Source: Stenogyne calaminthoides (Eukaryota > Streptophyta > Magnoliopsida > Lamiales > Lamiaceae). Taken from it: 64,000 nt of DNA. Every line of letters begins with the position of its first letter. Within the stretch, counting starts at the first letter, position 1. The translations under genes were made by a program, and so were the position numbers. Location: positions 16,242,691 to 16,306,690 of the forward strand of contig JBBCBC010000034.1 of the NCBI GenBank assembly GCA_037126765.1. The letters run 5' to 3'. Positions 11,641-23,185 of the stretch are shown in pieces. The notes under the pieces were generated by a model. The model did no database searches and had not been told where the DNA came from. It saw only the letters and a program-made list of their open reading frames with translations.

Positions 11641-11749
11641 ACTATCCCACATTAAACTAATTTTTTTCTTGTGATCCTACCAATCAAAATTCTTGAGGTC
11701 CTTACAAATCCACTACACTTATTTCACCAATATAAAACGAGTTCTTATT

Positions 11750-13263
11750 TAGATGTCACGAACGAATTTAGTACTCCCAACAACGGTTTACATGGAAAAG
11801 AGGAAGTTGATAATTATGTTAGGTTGATTGCAAGTACGAGAAACATCACCTTAGCCATTCGTAATTCCGATGAAGATACCGTAAGTTATATATGTAGTCA
11901 AAGTGGAAAATATAGACCTTCAAAAACCAAGAACGAAAGATATACAAAAACACAAAGAAATTCGTGTGGTTTTTGTTTAGTTGCCAGATTATATCATCCT
12001 CGCGAGTATGATATTTGGTACATACAAGTTTTGAACAGGACACACAATCATGAGTTCCCGGAATTTGCAGAGGGTTCCAGACTAGACAAACTAACACCCG
12101 ATCAAAAAAAGACAGTCAATTGCAAACATTGATGAGCGTCGATCCAAGCAAACATATTGGAAAATCAAGAGAGTCGATCCCAATAATGTTCTGGATTTAA
12201 AAAGAGTCAACAATGAAAGGAACCAAATGAGGAGTAAAAAATCGGGATGGGCGTACCCTTTAAAAAACTTCATTCACCAATCAAGGAGAATTTCAATTAA
12301 AGTAAAAATATAAGTACATTTTATATATTTCTATTTATGTTATATGTTTTAATATAAAAATTGCCTAGTGTACATGCTAGGGAAAATAATAATATATATG
12401 CAATTATATTCTAAACTTATCACAATTTGGAGTATTAATTAATTAACGTGGTCATTCAAACTTAACGTGTCATTTATGAGCATGAAACATTATTAATTAT
12501 GAAATACCCATAGTTTGCTCATACAACTGGAATTATTCAATAGATGATATATTTAATTTATGAAATTAGGTACCAATATCGAAAGGCAGATGGTACTGAC
12601 GTACTACAATATATTGTGTTCACCCATCCAGATTCGTATGCAATGGTGAACACATATCCGCAAGTACTGATTATTGATACAACGTACAAAACCACTATGT
12701 ACGATATGCCTTTACTGGAAGCGGTTGGTGCAACAAGCACTGACAAGACATTCACCATTGCATACGCATTTATGAGTCAGGAAACTACGAAACACTTTGA
12801 ATTTATCTTACGATTTATTCGAGGAATGTATGAGCATGACACGCCAAATGTCGTTATTACGGACAGGGCATTAGCGATGATGAGTGCAGTGGATGAATTT
12901 TTTCCAGAATCGCAGAAACATTTATGCAGGCGCCACATAGAGCAATGTGTTCTACTCCGGGCTATAAAACATGAAGGATTTGATGATAAGTACGCTAAAT
13001 CTTTTAAAGGTAATTGGAATACAACAATTTCAGCGTCCACAGTTGAAGAATGGGAAGTGAACTGGAGATACATGCGGAAACTTGGCTTCAGAAATATGGA
13101 ATCGGGATTTTAGAAGCATATCTCGATTGGAGGTTGCACTACGGAAACTACACGACAAATAGGTACTCCTACAATCTTTTTACTTTTCAGATTATCTATT
13201 ATATTTAATTAATTTATTTAAATTTTAAAATGTTACAACTGCGTTACAACTAGTTAAGTTTCC

Positions 13264-13324
<61 letters not shown>

Positions 13325-14600
13325 TATTAATGTAGGGCTGAACAAGAGCATCACAGGGTCAAAAAAAATCTTGACAACGCCAATCTCTCGAATCTATCCC
13401 TATAGAGGGTATTGACGTGTATTGGATAACTTTGGATATAGATTTTTCACGTATTTCTACCACCGATAATACGAGAAGAAAATTATTCGATGACACGGAC
13501 ACGGAAGAAGACCTTGATGCACCTCCAAAAGATGAAAAAAAAGACGAAGAAGCACCCTAAAAGCACCGATCGTGAACCTTCACTTTGGGAGAAATGAAAG
13601 AACGCTTCCAAATTTTCAAAAGTGAACCAAAATAAAAGGGTAAGGGTAAGGGGAGAGTGACACGAACTAATGCATATCAGGATATTCCACAAGAAGGTCG
13701 TAGAAATAACACATATGAAGGGAGTCGGAGCCGGATGAGCTTTTCATACAATGAGGGACCGAACGACCAAAATTCTCAAAAAACTCCTACTTCAAAACCG
13801 TCGAGGGGATCTGCGGATCCAAGCCGTAACAGCAACGCTCAAAAGAATAAGACTGAATTTCAGAATAGTCTTAACTCACCGTCCCGTTTTAAAGGTTCTA
13901 CGGTGGAGGAAGACTTTCCTCCCTTTATGAAAGAATATATTCAATCATTTACAAATGTGGTTGGAGACGGAAATTGTGGATTTAGAGCTGTTGCGCTCGC
14001 AATCTACCAAACCGAAGACGCATGGGCGCAGGTACGAATGGATATGTTATTTGAGCTCAAAAAAAAGAAAACGATTATACAAAGTTGTTATAGGTGGTAT
14101 TACATCCATGTCGGACTTGAAGAAAACTCCATCTCACTTTGATGGTCCAGCCTCAATAGATAAGTGGTTTTCACTACCTGACTGTGGATACTTGGTTGCA
14201 ATCTATTATAATGTTTTCGTAATGTCATTCGCTGACACTGCCGAATTTTTATGTCCTCCTGTTGCCTTGGAAGAATGTCGACCACCTCCGACTTCGACGG
14301 TGGTGTTAGGGAACGTATGCAACAATTCACATTGGATATTGGTAAGAAAAACTATTTGTTGTTTTTGTATATTTTTTCATAATATATTTTAACCCTTTAA
14401 TTATAACTAAATTTTTTGAACTTTAATTTCAGTTGCAAATGACATCTGAGGATTATCCAGTACCGTCAATGTCTCCATTCTGGGTCAACTGTCGTCATCC
14501 AACTGCATATAGTTTAGAATTTCAATTTACAAGTAGAATAGAACTATACAATTTATTATTCAACTGGGATGCACCGCGACTTAAAGCTAACTATGATGCA
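11750..14600 (+). pseudogene. Mutator-like (FAR1-type) transposase with C-terminal OTU cysteine protease domain, decayed
   Basis: Exon remains in order: a FAR1/WRKY-like N-terminal DNA-binding region (about 11750-12120; GKYRPSK, CGFCLVARL, THNHEF); after a frameshift near 12120, a linker to about 12290; the MULE DDE core (12544-13113) with VLIIDTTYKT (first Asp), VVITDRALAMMSAVDEFFP (second Asp) and HLCRRHI; then a linker and an OTU domain (13930-14340 and 14434-14605) with VGDGNCGFRAV (Asp, catalytic Cys) and NSHWIL (catalytic His). The third acidic residue of the DDE core is not found. A stop at 13111-13113, the 12120 frameshift and broken linkers make it non-functional. Transposase-OTU fusions are known among plant MULE/FAR1 proteins. 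AT-rich gaps at 12300-12540, 13140-13340 and 14343-14433 look like introns. Confidence 0.82.
13267..13321. repeat. (AT)n microsatellite
   Basis: About 27 uninterrupted AT dinucleotides in the presumed intron between the DDE core and the OTU half of the transposase. Confidence 0.97.
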
Positions 14601-15390
14601 AAATGAAATTTGTGAGGTTAGTAGTATAAACTTTAGAAAGAATATGACTTTTGTGTATATGTGGGTCAAGAGTAATGACATTTTCTGTAATATTATAAAC
14701 ATTGTGAATTGTGAATTAATACTCTCAAAATTATTAAAATGTTACATATGATAAGTTTGATATTTTTCAATATTACCTATTAAAAAAATAAAATATTATA
14801 TTATGCCCCAATTTGAAAATTTCTAAAATCATATGTAACATAAAACACACTCAAAAAATTATAAACAAAAAAAAATAAATATAAATAAAAAACGTAATAA
14901 AAAAATCAAAAAATCAAAAACAAAAAATGTCGCACGCTAACCGCGACAACTTAGTCAACTCGGCCAATCATTAAAAATTCAGTTGTCACTTCGCTGAGAT
15001 GTGCATTTAGCACTTATGCATTCCAAGCATTGATTCTATTCTGGGTTTTATCCTTTTTGGGAAGTACACGCAGTGTCACGGTTATTTGTCTCTTGATATT
15101 CTATTGCACACGCTTGTGTTGCGTCATTAACAACAAAACTTGTAATCTACAAATTTAATCCGTAACATATGAATGACAAGGTCATTTTGTATCTTGATTT
15201 CTAATGTTGCGACAATAGCAAACAAAATTTGTAATCTACGAATTTAATCCATAACGTCATGAACGGAACTTTTTAAATATTGAATACTTTTTTAATAATA
15301 GTATGGTTTTTATTTGATTTCTAGATACTATAAAATCCTACTATTTTTTTTTTATTTGAGATGTGACCTTTGTTAATTACACTATAAGAC
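14601..15390. other. AT-rich stretch without a gene
   Basis: I see no coding region. The stretch has A-tracts (about 14860-14930), the TGTCGC-N9-GCGACA motif at 14928-14948, and a loose repeat around GTAATCTACGAATTTAATCC at about 15140 and 15230. Confidence 0.5.
14928..14948. repeat. Inverted repeat TGTCGC-N9-GCGACA (copy 2)
   Basis: Same hexamer arms and same 9-base spacing as 9857-9877, but with a different spacer (ACGCTAACC). It lies about 330 bp after the last OTU coding remains. Confidence 0.75.
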
Positions 15391-15399
15391 AAAAAATTT

Positions 15400-15577
15400 A
15401 TGTGAACCCGAGTTCACTGTGAACTCGATTTTTTTAGTATTACTGTTATGTATAAAAATTATTATTGTTATGTATAAAAACTATTACTTTTATGCACAAA
15501 CACTCTCATTTAAAAAATATTTTATATTTTTAAACAGTGATTTTTTTTGTGAATAACAGTGACAGTTTTTGCACATA
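15400..15577. repeat. MITE-like repeat family, copy A (GTGAACxCGAGTTCACxxTGAAC end)
   Basis: It begins near ATGTGAACCCGAGTTCACTG and continues with TGTTATGTATAAAAATTATT-type repeats. The same order recurs at 16755-17181 and, inverted, at 44270-44500. A CACTA MITE is inserted at its right side (15581). Confidence 0.65.
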
Positions 15578-15580
15578 AGT

Positions 15581-15996
15581 CACTACAAGAAAAATGAAGA
15601 TTTGCCTACCAAAATTTTAAAATGCCCATGAAATTTTCCTACAAAAATAATTTGGTCCTTAAAAGTGATTGCCTAGGATTTGCCTACCAATTTTTAGAAA
15701 AATCTATGAAAAGTTGCCTACACAAAATAATTTTATAGGCAAACAAATTACATACAATGAAACTACCTACACATTCCTAATTTCCGTAGGCAAACTAATT
15801 AAAGATAATTTCCTATACAACTTACATTTTTGTAGGCAATTATATTTGTGGTTTAGAAACGACTTACAAATAAATTTACCTATGAATTACATTTCGTAAG
15901 AAAATTTACCTATGAATAAAAATGCTTAGGCAAATTGAAATATTCTCTAGACAATCCTCTATTTTTTGGAATATTCCGTAGTCAAATTTTGTAGTG
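15581..15996. mobile_element. CACTA-type MITE
   Basis: The 416-bp element starts CACTACAAGAAAAATG and ends TTTTGTAGTG (CACTA...TAGTG), with a matching 3-bp target duplication AGT at 15578-15580 and 15997-15999. The interior is a series of direct and inverted GCCTAC / GTAGGC motifs. No transposase; a non-autonomous CACTA (En/Spm) derivative. Confidence 0.88.
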
Positions 15997-16224
15997 AGTT
16001 CATTTTTGACAAAACTTGTATAGACCTGGTTCATGCCATAAACTTTGTTTTTAATTCATGTCATTTAACCATATCCAGAGTATAATACGGGTTAAATTTA
16101 GTGGTTTAGAAAAATGTGTTAGAAATAAGTGAAATTGGTCAAATAATTCAAATTCATAGCATAGACCTGGTTCATGGGAGACCAATTCTTCATTTATAGA
16201 CCGGGTTCACAGGAGTGTTACTCA

Positions 16225-16523
16225 ATAAAGAATTGCCTACGAATTTTGAGAATTTTAGCAGACAAACAAATTACATATGAACAAAATACCTACACATTTA
16301 TAATCTTCATATGCAAATTTACGTACACAAATAATTCCCTAGACAATTTACATTTCTATAGACAATTATATTTGTAGTTTAGAAATGACATATATAATTT
16401 TTAAAAAAAAATTGTGGGCACGTTGTAGGCAATTCTTACTATTTAAGGACGAAATTATTTTCATTGATAATTTCGTAGACATATTGAAATTTTTTGTAAG
16501 TAATGTACTATTTTCTTGTAGTG
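16225..16523. mobile_element. Second, end-deleted copy of the CACTA MITE
   Basis: It ends TTTTCTTGTAGTG (16511-16523), the inverted form of the first copy's terminus, and shares the GCCTAC and ACAAATTACATA-type interior. No left CACTA terminus is found, so the copy is truncated or badly eroded. Confidence 0.65.
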
Positions 16524-16754
16524 TTACATATTAATTTATTTTTAATTTTAGGACACTTAGGTATTAACTTTTGAGAACACTAATTTAAGAGAGAGAAGTG
16601 ATTTAAGAACACTTTAATTTTATATGGGCGAATTTAGGACGTTAACTTTTAAACTTAATTTTAAATATTGTAGGTCTTCGCCACCAGACTTCATGTCAAT
16701 TATCAATCAGATCCAGTGTATTTATGAAATTTCATTTTTTTTAATTGAGGTGTA

Positions 16755-17181
16755 ATATTATGATAAAAAGTGATGTGAATTCGAGTTCATTGTGAACTTT
16801 TTATTTTTAATATCACTGTTATATATAAAAATTACTATTATTATGTATAAAATATTATATTCCCCCCGTCTCAAATTTAACCTTACAGTTTCCTTTTCGG
16901 GCGTCCCAAATTTAACTGACAATTTCCTTAAATGGAAATACCCACTTTATCACTTTATCACATAAAATACTAATAAACAACTCTTTCTACCTCCAACTAT
17001 TCATCACTTTATCACATAAAATACTAATTAACAATTCTTTTTACCCCCAACACTTTATCATTTTTTCTTAAAATCCGAGCACATAGTAACTGTAAGGTTA
17101 ATTATGGGACGGAGAGAGTAACTGTTTTAAAATAAAATATTTTTTAAATAATGATAATATCAGTGATAGAGTTTATGTATA
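16755..17181. repeat. MITE-like repeat family, copy B, split by a Stowaway
   Basis: GATGTGAATTCGAGTTCATTG (about 16770) opens a copy of the family at 15400. The copy is interrupted at 16860-17118 by a Stowaway MITE and resumes with AT-rich family sequence to about 17181. Confidence 0.6.
16860..17118. mobile_element. Stowaway (Tc1/mariner) MITE
   Basis: 259 bp. The left end TTCCCCCCGTCTCAAATTTA and the right end, which reads as CTCTCTCCGTCCCATAATTA on the other strand, form the 'CTCCCTCCGTCCC' type TIR. It is flanked by TA on both sides. Confidence 0.85.
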
Positions 17182-17191
17182 GATATATGGT

Positions 17192-19162
17192 GGGTAAATT
17201 GTGTGAAACCCCCATGTGGTTTGAAAATTGCGTGAAACCCCCTCGTGATTTTAAAAATGTGGTGTGAAACCCCCATTTTTGTTGGGATGATGGAAAGTGT
17301 ACTACACTCGCCCTTCGTGAGAATTTTGGTGTGTTTTCTTCATTTTTTTTATTTAAAAATGAAAAAATTACCATCAATTAATTATAATAAGTGGGGTTTG
17401 GCTCCAAGTCTTTATATTTTTGTAATTTTAATTTTTTATATAGTTATTTAATTATTATCTATAAATATTGTAAAGTGACGAGACAATTTTTTTATTCCTC
17501 TCTGTATCTAATTATTATTAATATATCATTAAGTATATAATTTATATATTAATAATGAAGTTAGAAATATTAAGAATTAAAATTACATTGAAATAAAAAT
17601 ATTAAGTAAAAAAATAGGGTTTTTGTGAAGTTGATTTTTGTCTCAATGTGTTAGTCCTAAATGATAAAAGAGAAAGTCTTGTGTGAAATATTGCACACTA
17701 GTGTTATGTGCAATACAACATAAATAAGGTAAAATTTGCGGGTCTGGGCGGGTAGGGCGCGGGCAGGGCGCAGGCAGTGGGTTCAAGGTTGGCGCTGAAG
17801 GATATGTATTTATAGAAGAATATTTTTATCAAATATGTGGTGTAGCCTAGTTGTTCAGGTTTGTTGTTAATGAATTTGGTCGCAGGTTTGATTCCTACTG
17901 TACGCATAATTTTATTTTATTTTGTCAATTTTTTGTGTGTTACTACATCTATGTATAAGTGTTACTACATTATATGGGTCACAAGGTAACACATTATTGT
18001 TCATATGGTAACACATGAGTATTCACATAGTATTATGATGATATATGAACAGTGTTACATATTACTAAAAAAATATGTGTTACTACATGAACAAAAAACA
18101 TTATCATATGAAGAAAAACGTGTTACCACATGAACAAAATCAGTACAAGCACGAAAAGAAATCACAGTCCAGAATTACAGATTTAAAGAACAATTTGATG
18201 TGTTACTACATGAACAAAAATAGTGTTACCATATGAGAAAAAAAGTGTTACTACATGAACAAAAACCAGTATAAACGCAAAAAAAATCTTCAGTCCAAAA
18301 TTACAGATTTACAGAACAACGTGAAAAAGAGTGTAGAAGGATCTGAATTTCATCACATACTTTGTGTTGAGGGGTAATCCAAACATCACACACATATTCT
18401 CTCTTCTTCTCGTAGAATCCACATCGAAATCCAAATTAAATGACCTGGTTTCATCCAATAATCGGAGCTAAAAAAGAAAATTAGGGCACAAACGAAGAAA
18501 AAGAAAGCCCATGAGATTCGCTAGAAGAGAAGAGGAAGAAAAGAAAATCTGACCGCCTCCGTCTGCGCGCGCGAGGAAGAAGATGAAGAAGCCCATTGGC
18601 CCACCAACAATCTGCCCTAAAACCCGCTTCCCCTGACCATGAGAAAAAAAAAAGACTCAATTGCACATATCACTTGTATGCAATATTGCATACAAGTTTT
18701 TGTCATGATAAAATATAGTTTGATTGCAATGAAAGTCATATTTTGCTTCAATTTCATTTTCAAATGGAATGAATATTTTTTTTAATGAACGGATTATTAA
18801 TATATAAATTATATACTTAATAATATATTAATAATAATTAGATAAAGAGAGGAATAAAAAAATTCACCTCGTCACTTTACAGTATTTTATAGATAATAAT
18901 TTAATAACTATATAAAAATTTAAAATTATAAAAATATAATTTAATGGAGGGTAATTTTTTCATTTTTAAATAAAAAAGATGAAAAAAACACACCAAAATT
19001 CTCATGAAGGGCGAGTGTAGTACTCTCTTCATCATCCCAACAAAAATAGGGGTTTCACACCACATTTTTAAAACCACGAGGAGGGCTTTACACAATTTTC
19101 AAACCACCGGGGAGTTTGACATCAATTTTTCAAACCACAGGGGAATTTCACATAATTTACCC
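17192..19162. mobile_element. Non-autonomous DNA transposon with roughly 380-bp terminal inverted repeats
   Basis: The left arm (17192 to about 17570) starts GGGTAAATTGTGTGAAACCC. The right arm (about 18790-19162) is its diverged inverted copy ending AATTTACCC, including the shared TTTTGGTGTGTTTTCTTCAT and CTCGCCCTTC(G/A)TGAG segments. The flanks GATATATGGT (17182-17191) and GAGATGTGGT (19163-19172) match at 8 of 10 bases, suggesting a decayed 9-10 bp duplication, as in Mutator-like elements. The interior has no transposase. Superfamily assignment is inference. Confidence 0.75.
17676..18696. mobile_element. Element nested inside the long-TIR transposon
   Basis: CTTGTGTGAAATATTGCACA (from 17678) and the reverse complement of the right end, CTTGTATGCAATATTGCATA, form imperfect TIRs of about 40 bp. 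The interior carries repeated GTGTTACTACATGAACAAAA / GTGTTACCATATGA motifs (about 17930-18270) and a GC-rich segment near 18540-18620. The class is unclear because no clean TSD was found. Confidence 0.55.
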
Positions 19163-19172
19163 GAGATGTGGT

Positions 19173-20150
19173 TCACATGAATGTTATTTTAATATTATTA
19201 TGATTATACTACCTCTGTACTATAATATTGGGAGGATACTGGAGAGATTCCTCTCACCTACCATATAAGAAGAATGAGTTAATTGCAATTTGTTAATAAA
19301 TTAAACAAAAATGTAGTTAAATGTCTTTTGTGAATAAATTACGAGTCATTTCATTTGGTTTGGATTTGTTGGAGAAAAGTGTAGCCAAACGATGCTTAAT
19401 TACGAAGAAAACCCATTGTTAAGACCGCCTCCAGAAATTGAAAAAATGTTTACAAGAAATTGGGGCTTTTTTTCTTCAAGGAAACAGCCACCACTTACCG
19501 AGGTGGCAAATATTGTGAGACCGTTGAGGAGAGCTGGGATATGATGATGTTGCTGGTAAGATTGTGATTTTTGGGGGCAGTTATTTGTGTGGTGGTTAAA
19601 TTTAGTTATGATTCTTGCATTATTGTTTTATAAGGTAATTCATGAATGATGTTTCAGTTTTATTATATGATTTAAATTGCAAAACCGTTGGTTAGCTGAA
19701 AAGCTCACTTAAATGTGCTTAATAAATTTGTTCTGGTTTTCTGATTGTTTGTATTTGAGTCGGAATATAAATAGCATCATACCATTAGCAGTTTCTCTCA
19801 AGGTGGAGTGGCGCAATGCTTAAATCTTGAAAAAGTCACGTCATTTTAAATTGTAATGTCTTGCTAAATTTCAAGATCTAGACATGATGTTATTTAGTAA
19901 TGGAAATATTAAGTTGTAGCTATGCTTGATCATTTGATGACTTGAACTTAATCTTGATAAGAAATTCGTGACCAAGAATTCTGACTTTAACTCGAGAAGG
20001 TAAACTATTATCCTTTTTTAGTATCCTCTAGAAAGACAGTGTTTTCACCGGAATCTTGCAAATCACGCGACTGTTACAAAAATTCTTTGGTTACTCTCTT
20101 CAAGCTTGGCAAGCTTGTGGCTCAAATTCTTGTATAGTTGGAACCTTAGG
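19173..20150. other. Stretch without a supported gene
   Basis: A Stowaway-like scrap (CTACCTCTGTACTATAATA) lies near 19208. At 19394-19550 a short open stretch (MLNYEENPLL start) leads nowhere. The rest is AT-rich, unassigned, and may hold eroded 5' parts of the NLR relic that follows. Confidence 0.4.
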
Positions 20151-20159
20151 TCCTAAAAA

Positions 20160-20952
20160 ATGAAAATGGAATTATATTTTTGCAGACAGTTGATTACGAA
20201 GTGGATAACTTTTCTTACAATCCCGAATGTAATCTGGAAGATGGAACAGTTGAAACATCTATATCTACCCACCAACTTTCTCACTAAAGATGGTACAAAA
20301 CTGCGATTAGATGGATTGAATGATTTGGAGACACTGGTAAACTTCGACACTAGCTTGTGTGATGTGAAAGATCTTGACTCAAATACATAATCTTCACACA
20401 GAATATCTCAGGCGCTCGTACCTTTTCATTTCTGATCCACAGTTCTGTTCTGATGAAGAGTTGAGCGTATTGAGAACATCACTCGATTGTCATCGTCTCT
20501 ACTAATTATCAATACGTAGACGTATAGCTAAGCTTCCGGAACATTATCATTTCTCTTCAAGCATTGCTAAAATCAACTTCAAGGCTTCAGAACTTGAGGG
20601 AGATCCAATGATAATGCTAGAGAAGCTTCCAAAGCTAAGCAGCTTAACAATGTACAAGTCCACCTATCTGGGAGAGAGCATGGTGTGCTTATACAATGGC
20701 TTTCCTCGTCTTTTGTTTGAAACAGTGGGGTCTACCGAACTTGAAGACATGGAGGACCGATGAAGGAATCTAGTGATGGTTGATTGTGAAAAGCTGGAAA
20801 TGCTTCTAGATGGATTAAGATTCATCACCAAGCTCCAGAAGTTGAACGCTAGATCAATGCATGAGGATTTTAAGCATCGAGTGAGAAAGTAGACGGTGAA
20901 GGAGAAGATTTTTCACAAAGTTCGTCATGTGCCTGATATCAAGCTCGATTAA
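20160..20952 (+). pseudogene. NLR (CC-NBS-LRR) leucine-rich-repeat relic
   Basis: 20160-20390 encodes MEQLKHLYLPTNF, LRLDGLNDLETLVNFD and CDVKDL, a typical LRR stretch of RPP13/R1-like CNL resistance proteins. After a frameshift near 20395 another frame gives ELSVLRTSL, KLPKLSSLTMYKSTYLGESM, GFPRLLF, LVMVDCEKLEMLLDGL and a C-terminal KVRHVPDIK, matching the order at the C-terminus of such proteins. Stops interrupt it near 20503, 20762 and 20892. No NB-ARC domain (P-loop, GLPL, MHD) is present upstream. It is a truncated, decayed LRR end. Confidence 0.78.
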
Positions 20953-21453
20953 CTCGTCTGTTGCAGCTTCTTCATGTTGTAAGTACTATTAGTTTCTTGT
21001 ATTCTTGGTTAAAATGTTGTAAGTTGGGCCTTGCTTTGGCTATTGGTGCATAGTGAGTGTTTCACATCTTTATAATTATTAAGATTGTTTCTGTTCTGAA
21101 TATTTTTTTGTTTGTTGTTAGCTTCTATACTTTAAATAGATTATTTTATATTTGAGTTTTACTTTTAAAAAGAAAATTAAAAGTGTGAAATGTTCTTTTA
21201 TTGAAATTAACAAGCTGCCTTATCCAGTGTGGATGAAGACACCAAATGTGTTTAAGCTCTACTTATAGGAACATGAAGAATTTATACTGCATATCTTTTT
21301 AAATTTTACAAAAAATATCTTTAGTTTAACTTATATCAGTAATTGTTGAGAGATTATAGTTTGAACTATACAAACCATTTATCATGTAACATTAAAACTA
21401 CATTATTAATAATACAAGAAAATTGAAAAACTAAAAACACATAAAATCGGAGT

Positions 21454-21876
21454 TCAGGGGGACGACACAATAGAAATGGGGAGCAGAGGTCGAGAGAAAG
21501 AAGATGGTCCAAACTTAACAACCAAACGGCAAAAGTAGCAGCAGCTTCTTCGGTGGCGCACTGCATGCTCCTCCAGAACTCTGTTGTAGAGCGATGACGG
21601 AAATTCACGAGCAGAGAGACAAAAGAAGACGAGAAAGAGGAGGGGTCTAAATTTGGAGTTGGTCGGTAAAAGAAGTGAGGCGAGCGATGCAACCAACGTG
21701 TTTCCACACCAAATCATTAGCTGATTGAGGGATTGAGAGCCCAAAAAGGTGATCTGGTTGCTGTAGCCCAAGTAGAGAAGGAGTGAAGAACAGAGTGCAG
21801 CTTGAGCAATGATGGGATGATTCGAGTATGGGGCGGGAACGATCAGGAGTATGCCTTGGTACAAGGAAGAAGTCAT
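21454..21876 (-). CDS. Small hydrophobic protein of unknown function (copy 1 of a tandem pair)
   Basis: 140-codon frame starting at an ATG about 50 bases below a TATATATA stretch (about 21930-21942, read on the minus strand). It carries hydrophobic segments around IIAQAALCSSLLLYLGY, QLMIWCGNTLVASLASLLLP and LLFLVFFCLSA, which could be membrane spans. The middle 70 residues are nearly the same in copy 2 (22730-23185), with substitutions rather than stops in this frame, which supports it over the overlapping frame at 21366-21707. I do not recognise the family. The two copies lie within a roughly 1-kb tandem duplication next to the NLR relic. Confidence 0.4.
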   Translation of the reverse strand: MTSSLYQGILLIVPAPYSNHPIIAQAALCSSLLLYLGYSNQITFLGSQSLNQLMIWCGNTLVASLASLLLPTNSKFRPLLFLVFFCLSAREFPSSLYNRVLEEHAVRHRRSCCYFCRLVVKFGPSSFSRPLLPISIVSSP

Positions 21877-22049
21877 TATGATTTATAAGGAATGAGTTGC
21901 TGGTTAGGGATGAGTGTACTTGCAGGTTTATATATATGCATGATCACTGTTAGAGGAAAAGGTTATATTGATTGAGACTTTTGGTATTTATAAATTGAAA
22001 TTTTGGTATATGCATAGTTTTGCTGTAGGTAAAATGGGAGTGTCTATTG

Positions 22050-22162
22050 TTGGGCAGATCCCCTTTGGCATTTCGACTCCTTTTCAACTATGTTCTTGGG
22101 CAGATCTCTTTTGGCTTTGACTCCTTTTCAACTCTGTACTTGGGCAAATCTCCTTTGGCAAG
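22050..22162. repeat. Roughly 45-bp tandem repeat
   Basis: Two full and one partial copy of a unit starting TTGGGCAGATCTCTTTTGGC and continuing GACTCCTTTTCAACT stand between the two copies of the small membrane-protein ORF. Confidence 0.85.
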
Positions 22163-22729
22163 GTTGTCAATCCCGACTGGAATCATCTGTTCCGCCTGAA
22201 GATTTCTTTTGTTTGTTGATAGCTTCTATAGGCTGTACTTGAATAACTTAAAAGTTTTAACATGCTGCGTTATACAGTGCAAATGAAGACACCAAATTTG
22301 TCTGAGCTCTACTTTTAGGAACATGAAGATTTTGGAGCTGGAGAATTGCATATTATTATTTTCTCAAATCTTACAAAACAATCTATTGGTTTTAATTTTT
22401 TATTGTTGATCAAATAATAACTTATCCAACTCTAACTGACAGACAAATCACCAAAAGTTGTGCAATCTCCTTCCAACCCAACTTCAAATTTCACTTCATT
22501 TTTGTTGCTAGATATAGAACTGCATATTCATCCATATAGAATCATACCATTCTAATAAAGGCACTCTCATATGATCATATCTTTCAATACATCCAACTCA
22601 TTTTCCGCTATTTTTAACTGTTTAACATATATCATTGATGAGAGATGATGATGATTTAAACTAACATTAAAATTACATTATTAATAATACAACACAATTG
22701 AAAACTAAAAACAAGTACAACCGGAAAGT

Positions 22730-23185
22730 TCAAATGCAAGACGAAATAGAAATGGGGAGCAGAGGTCGAGAGAAAGAAGATGATCCAAACTTGGCAACCA
22801 AACGACAAAAGTAACAGCAGCTTCTCTGTGCATGCTCTTCGAGAACTCTGTTGTAGAGCCAACACAGGACTCCGCGAGCAGAGAGACAAAAGAAGACCAG
22901 AAAGATTAGGCCTCTAAATTTGGAGTGTGGAGGTAAAAGAAGTGAGGCGAGCGAGGCGACCAGCGTGTTTCCACACCAAATCATCAACTGGCTCAGGGAT
23001 TGAGGCCCCAGGAAGGTGATCTGCTTGCTGTAGCCCAAATAGAGAAGGAGCGAAGCCAAGAGTGCAGCTTGAGTGATGATTGGATGATTTACGAACGGGA
23101 GTTGTGTAAGTGTAGGGCACCGAAAGCAGTATGAATATAGCAATTGCCGGAAATAGTATCTGTGTTTCCAAACCGAGGGAATCAC
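22730..23185 (-). pseudogene. Small hydrophobic protein, copy 2 (start degraded)
   Basis: The frame shares LGYSKQITFLG, QLMIWCGNTLVASLASLLLP and CRLVAKFG with copy 1 and has the same hydrophobic profile. The N-terminus differs: the frame opens only at GTG/TTG codons, no ATG, and a second frame (22914-23171) takes over the 5' part. This fits a frameshift near the start. A good TATA box (CTATATATAGC, about 23242-23252 on the minus strand) lies upstream, so transcription is possible. Function unknown. Confidence 0.4.

Noticed and set aside
13267..13321. AT run as a possible origin or regulatory element
   Set aside because: A plain dinucleotide microsatellite in a pseudogene intron explains it.
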